A stretch of DNA of 7,802 nucleotides from Yinghuangia elevatio (GTDB taxonomy: Bacteria > Actinomycetota > Actinomycetes > Streptomycetales > Streptomycetaceae): positions 1-7,802 of the forward strand of contig NZ_JBEZFP010000229.1 of assembly GCF_040649515.1 (NCBI RefSeq), in the 5' to 3' direction. A model generated the notes under the pieces. It did no database searches and was not told where the DNA came from. It saw nothing but the letters and a program-made list of their open reading frames with translations. Below, piece by piece: positions 5,342 through 7,802 of this stretch. The position numbers were made by a program, and so were the translations under genes. The first letter of the stretch is position 1; each line of letters opens with the position of its first letter.

Positions 5342-6424
5342 ATGGGCAACTTCGACGGACCCGTCACCCCCGACCCGCCCGCGCTCCTTCCGGAGCGTGC
5401 GCGAGGCGACTGGGAGGGCATGGGACGCAACGGCTTCCGCGATGCCGAACTCGTCCGCACGCGACTGGAACACGGCGCGGACCCGACGGAGCGGCGGCCG
5501 GAAGGCGACACCCTGCTGCACGTCATCGCCGAATACGGAACCTCGGACGTGCTTGCGGAGATGGCGGCTCGGGCGGACGACGTCGATGTGGTTGCGCAGT
5601 GGACCGGCGAGACACCGCTGTGGAAGGCGGTATGCCAGGGCAACGCGGAGAACGTCGCCGTCCTGCTCGGGTCGGGAGCCGACCCGTGGCGACCGGTGCT
5701 GAGCGGTCGCTCGGCGGGATCGATCGCCCGGTGGACCGAAATGGCGCCGCTGTTCGAGGAGTTGCCGGGATACGTCCCACCGTCCGACGCCGAACGTGCC
5801 GAACAGGCGGAAGCGGACCGACAGGCCGAGGTCTTCTACGAGGAGGAGTACTACGTTTTCTCGGCGACGTTCGTCGCCGCCCTCGGCGAGGATGAGGTGA
5901 TCCGCCGCCTCGGCGGCGACCCGGCGCGCTGCCCGGTCCTCGACCTCGACAGCGCGCCGGTGCCTTCCGGCACCGGCCCCCAGGGGTCCGACCCGCAGGA
6001 CCGCGACAACGCCGAGCGGTTCCTCGGCATCCGCGCGGTGCCCGGCGGATGCGTGGTCGTGCAGCCGCAGGGTTCCCGGGCGGGCTCGTCAGCGGTGGTT
6101 GCCGCACTGTCACCGGGCACCCGCGCCTACGGCATCTACCTCAGCCATATCAAGGGCACATATGGGCACTTGGCAGTTGACGGAGTCGACGTCCGGCACG
6201 AGGAGATCGGACGCAGCGCATACGACGGATCCCCTGACGGCCACTGGCTCTACCGCTTCTGGGACGCGGACCCCAGGGGTGTGGTCGGCCGGGACAAATG
6301 GGAGGCGTACCAACTCGCCTACGCCGCCGCCGAAGCAGGCGTCACGATCACCAGCGCGTCACAGGTCGCGGGTCCACCGAACCTCTGGATCGAACTCCCG
6401 CCGGGCAGTGTGCTGTTGGCGTGA
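5342..6424 (+). CDS. Ankyrin-repeat protein with DUF6461-like C-terminal half
   Basis: This is a 360-residue cytoplasmic protein without signal peptide or membrane segment. Residues 32-140 read as about three ankyrin repeats: DAELVRTRLEHGADP (34-48), GDTLLHVIAEYGTSDVLAEM (55-74) and GETPLWKAVCQGNAENVAVLL (89-109), with a degenerate fourth; these usually bind a protein partner. A charged Glu/Ala/Arg helix (149-168) links to a second domain (169-300). Its order YYVFSATFVAALGEDEVIRRLG (170-191), then GIRAVPGGCVVVQPQG (229-244), then LSPGTRAYGIYL (256-267) is like the streptomycete DUF6461 family as I recall it, which has no established function. The C-terminus (310-360) may be a third small module. 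The start at 5342 has no strong ribosome binding site. An ATG at 5420 has GGGAGG only 2 nt before it, which is too close. The stop lies 6 nt from the end of the opposing DUF397 gene. Confidence 0.82.
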   Translation: MGNFDGPVTPDPPALLPERARGDWEGMGRNGFRDAELVRTRLEHGADPTERRPEGDTLLHVIAEYGTSDVLAEMAARADDVDVVAQWTGETPLWKAVCQGNAENVAVLLGSGADPWRPVLSGRSAGSIARWTEMAPLFEELPGYVPPSDAERAEQAEADRQAEVFYEEEYYVFSATFVAALGEDEVIRRLGGDPARCPVLDLDSAPVPSGTGPQGSDPQDRDNAERFLGIRAVPGGCVVVQPQGSRAGSSAVVAALSPGTRAYGIYLSHIKGTYGHLAVDGVDVRHEEIGRSAYDGSPDGHWLYRFWDADPRGVVGRDKWEAYQLAYAAAEAGVTITSASQVAGPPNLWIELPPGSVLLA

Positions 6425-6427
6425 GTC

Positions 6428-6441
6428 CGGTCAGCCGACCG
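6428..6441. terminator. Small hairpin between convergent stops
   Basis: CGGTC (6428-6432) pairs with GACCG (6437-6441) around AGCC. It spans the 6-nt gap between the ankyrin gene and DUF397 and runs into the DUF397 stop. The stem is short and has no T tract, so any terminator role in either direction is weak. Confidence 0.2.
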
Positions 6442-6628
6442 TCGATCGGAGAGCCGCAGTCATGGATGCCCACGACGAGGCACACACGGAAACCACCCCG
6501 CGCGAACGCTCCTTGCTGTCGCGAACTCCGACCGCGGGAGACAACGCAGCAACCTCCACGCATTCGCCGCCCTGGTTCCCGCTGTAGCTGGACGTCCTCC
6601 AGAGGGGGCCGGTGGCGTGCTGCGTCAT
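6431..6628 (-). CDS. DUF397 domain protein, partner of the Xre regulator
   Basis: This 65-residue protein is one DUF397 domain: LWRTSSYSGNQGGECVEVA (9-27), then VGVRDSKE (33-40), then a Trp (53) in the final helix, all at the usual places. The segment after DSK normally reads GP.L.F.. and here is RSRGVVSVCASSW, so the C-terminal third is divergent. DUF397 proteins are regularly encoded next to DUF5753 Xre regulators in streptomycetes (WhiJ-like and AbaA-like loci), and in studied cases the pair affects development or antibiotic production. The ATG overlaps the regulator's stop (ATGA at 6625-6628), so translation is coupled. GGAGAG lies about 9 nt upstream inside the regulator gene. The protein may bind the regulator and change its DNA binding; this is inferred from the family. 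Confidence 0.9.
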   Translation of the reverse strand: MTQHATGPLWRTSSYSGNQGGECVEVAALSPAVGVRDSKERSRGVVSVCASSWASMTAALRSTVG

Positions 6629-7455
6629 GAAGTGCTCTCCAGGAGTTCGCGCAGGAGCTTCGCTGATGCGGAGACGGACAGAGTCTCCGTTCGCAACAGA
6701 TCGTAGCGACGTTCCATTTCGGCGACACGGGCACGCTCGGCCACGAGGTGCCCCTCGCCCATGGGCTCCACCCATGCGGACGTCCCGCGGTCAGGCAGGT
6801 CAAGGAGCACGACCGCGCCGTCCATGCACGCATGCAGCCCGGCGGCGGTCGGCAGGATCTCGACTGTCACGTTCGGGAGATCGATCAACGCAACAAGATG
6901 ACCAAGCTGTGCGGCAGCGATGCCCGGGTGCGCCATCAGACGGTTGAAGGCGGCTTCGTCGATGACAGCCCAGTAGTCGAGCGGCGCGACCGGTCGTGTG
7001 AGAACCGCCTGTCGTGTCAGTCGGTCCCGAGTCCATTCCTCGACGACTCCGTCTTGCTGTCGCATCTGCGCGAACTGGCAGCGGGCGTATGCCTCGCACT
7101 GCAGCAACCCAGGGATCGACTGCGGTGAGTAGATCCGCTCGCGGGTCGCCGCCGCCTCGGCCTCCTTGAAACCCTCGAACCACTTGGGCAACACACCAGC
7201 CACGGCCTCACGCGCGTGGTGGTCGAGGATCACCAGCATGCCCCGCGCGTCAACCACCTCGTCCAATGAAGGGACGACTCTCGCCTCGGGTGTGCGCTTG
7301 GCGCTCTCCCAATACCCAACCGTGGTCCCGGTTGCGTGGACCTTCGAGCCCAACTCGTCCTGAGTCCAACCGAGATCATTTCGGCGTTGCCGCAGGTAGT
7401 GGCCGAAGGCCGACCACAGCGAAGCGAAGGGATCAAGTTCGTTGGGAGCCACCAT
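6625..7455 (-). CDS. Xre-family transcriptional regulator with DUF5753 domain
   Basis: This is a 276-residue DNA-binding regulator. Residues 17-56 are a helix-turn-helix of the Xre type (FGHYLRQRRNDLGWTQDEL, then a recognition-helix region ending YWESAKRTPE). Residues about 85-272 are the DUF5753 domain, with IYSPQSIPGLLQCEAYA (108-124), VEILPTAAGLHACMDGA (198-214) and a final helix ERRYDLLRTETLSVSASAK (248-266). This is the architecture of WhiJ-like streptomycete regulators, which work with a DUF397 partner. The DUF397 gene overlaps its stop by 4 nt. The start is ATG 7455, with GAAGGA 10 nt before it. An ATG at 7587 in the same frame would add 44 residues without domain and overlap the divergent gene, so it is not used. 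It likely regulates itself through the inverted repeats at 7481-7514. The ligand or signal is unknown. Confidence 0.92.
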   Translation of the reverse strand: MVAPNELDPFASLWSAFGHYLRQRRNDLGWTQDELGSKVHATGTTVGYWESAKRTPEARVVPSLDEVVDARGMLVILDHHAREAVAGVLPKWFEGFKEAEAAATRERIYSPQSIPGLLQCEAYARCQFAQMRQQDGVVEEWTRDRLTRQAVLTRPVAPLDYWAVIDEAAFNRLMAHPGIAAAQLGHLVALIDLPNVTVEILPTAAGLHACMDGAVVLLDLPDRGTSAWVEPMGEGHLVAERARVAEMERRYDLLRTETLSVSASAKLLRELLESTS

Positions 7456-7480
7456 GATCGCCCCGTCCTTCAGTTCCACC

Positions 7481-7514
7481 AGTTGGGTTGGGAGTCGTTC
7501 CCAACGTACCAACT
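7481..7514. promoter_or_regulatory. Nested inverted repeats of GTTGG half-sites, probable operator
   Basis: GTTGGGA (7487-7493) and TCCCAAC (7499-7505) form a perfect inverted repeat with a 5-nt spacer. Around it, AGTTGG (7481-7486) and CCAACT (7509-7514) form a second pair, with 3 extra bases on the right side. This gives four GTTGG/CCAAC half-sites within 34 bp. They lie 26-59 nt before the regulator start and 45-79 nt before the divergent small-protein start, a good position for an operator acting on both. A further GTTGGGAG occurs at 7441-7448 in the first codons of the regulator. Confidence 0.6.
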
Positions 7515-7559
7515 TGCGTGTTCCCTTGATCGCAGAACGTGACAACGGGAAGGTGGGAC

Positions 7560-7766
7560 ATGTCAGCGACATCGAACGGGCCCGCAACGCAGGTGGTGCC
7601 CGAGATCGGCAGCATCGTGGAGACGCTCGAACACGGCCGCCAGCAGGTCATGGACGTCCTCGACCTGAGCGACGAGCGTGGGCGGCTCATTTATCTGCGT
7701 CCGGAGGGCGGCGGGTGTGAGTGGACCGTGCGTGAGTCCGGATGGGGGCAAGTCGTCGGGGGATGA
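7560..7766 (+). CDS. Small conserved-type protein divergent from the Xre regulator
   Basis: This is a 68-residue cytoplasmic protein. The start is ATG 7560 with GGGAAGG (7547-7553) 6 nt upstream; an in-frame GTG at 7539 has no ribosome binding site. The sequence has the pattern of short streptomycete proteins often found beside Xre/DUF397 genes: a PEIGSIVETL opening (14-23), a central hydrophobic strand MDVLDL (38-43), then LIYLRPEGGGCEWTV (49-63) with a Trp after a glycine turn. This suggests a small beta-barrel. I know no function. Its place on the other side of the probable operator suggests control by the same regulator, perhaps as part of one three-gene module with DUF397. The stop is 36 nt from the window end, so further genes of the module may lie outside. 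Confidence 0.75.
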   Translation: MSATSNGPATQVVPEIGSIVETLEHGRQQVMDVLDLSDERGRLIYLRPEGGGCEWTVRESGWGQVVGG

Positions 7767-7802
7767 CGGGATCCGGAACGGTGGGCCGGTGCGGGCGGCG
7801 AC

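Noticed and set aside
7456..7587. Longer N-terminus for the Xre regulator from ATG 7587
   Set aside because: The extra 44 residues match no domain, would cover the probable operator and overlap the divergent gene; ATG 7455 has its own ribosome binding site.

Overview
The window is high-GC DNA from an actinomycete, most likely a Streptomyces relative. The evidence is GC-rich third codon positions throughout, GGAGG-type ribosome binding sites, no TTA codon that I could see in any gene I call, and an Xre/DUF5753 regulator overlapping a DUF397 gene, a pairing that is very common in streptomycetes. I call nine protein-coding genes, no RNA genes and no mobile element.

Layout. Positions 1-275 are non-coding: a T-rich segment followed by a chain of inverted repeats. 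They lead into a secreted protein of about seven WAVG/WDG repeats (276-1562), probably a beta-propeller. A GC-only hairpin (1604-1639) closes that gene. A small beta-rich protein of unknown function (1738-2172, TTG start) and a crotonase-fold enoyl-CoA hydratase/isomerase (2314-3096) follow on the + strand, each with its own GC-rich, repeat-bearing intergenic gap. On the - strand, a membrane-anchored protein of unknown function (3136-3909) lies 31 nt downstream of a divergent lipB-type octanoyltransferase (3941-4585); the two probably form an operon. A RibD-C/dihydrofolate-reductase-like protein (4711-5277) is transcribed divergently from lipB. An ankyrin-repeat protein with a DUF6461-like second half (5342-6424) runs on the + strand and stops 6 nt from the end of the - strand DUF397 gene.

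The right end is a regulatory module. The Xre-family DUF5753 regulator (6625-7455) and DUF397 (6431-6628) overlap by ATGA. A 68-codon small protein (7560-7766) is transcribed divergently from a 104-bp region that holds nested inverted repeats built from four GTTGG half-sites, a plausible operator.

How the genes work together. The right-hand regulator, DUF397 and small protein look like one functional unit. lipB and the membrane protein are probably co-transcribed, but no lipA is present. The other genes look like independent transcription units. The most unusual non-coding signal is the structured leader at 76-272, where three hairpins come before a fourth that could mask the ribosome binding site.
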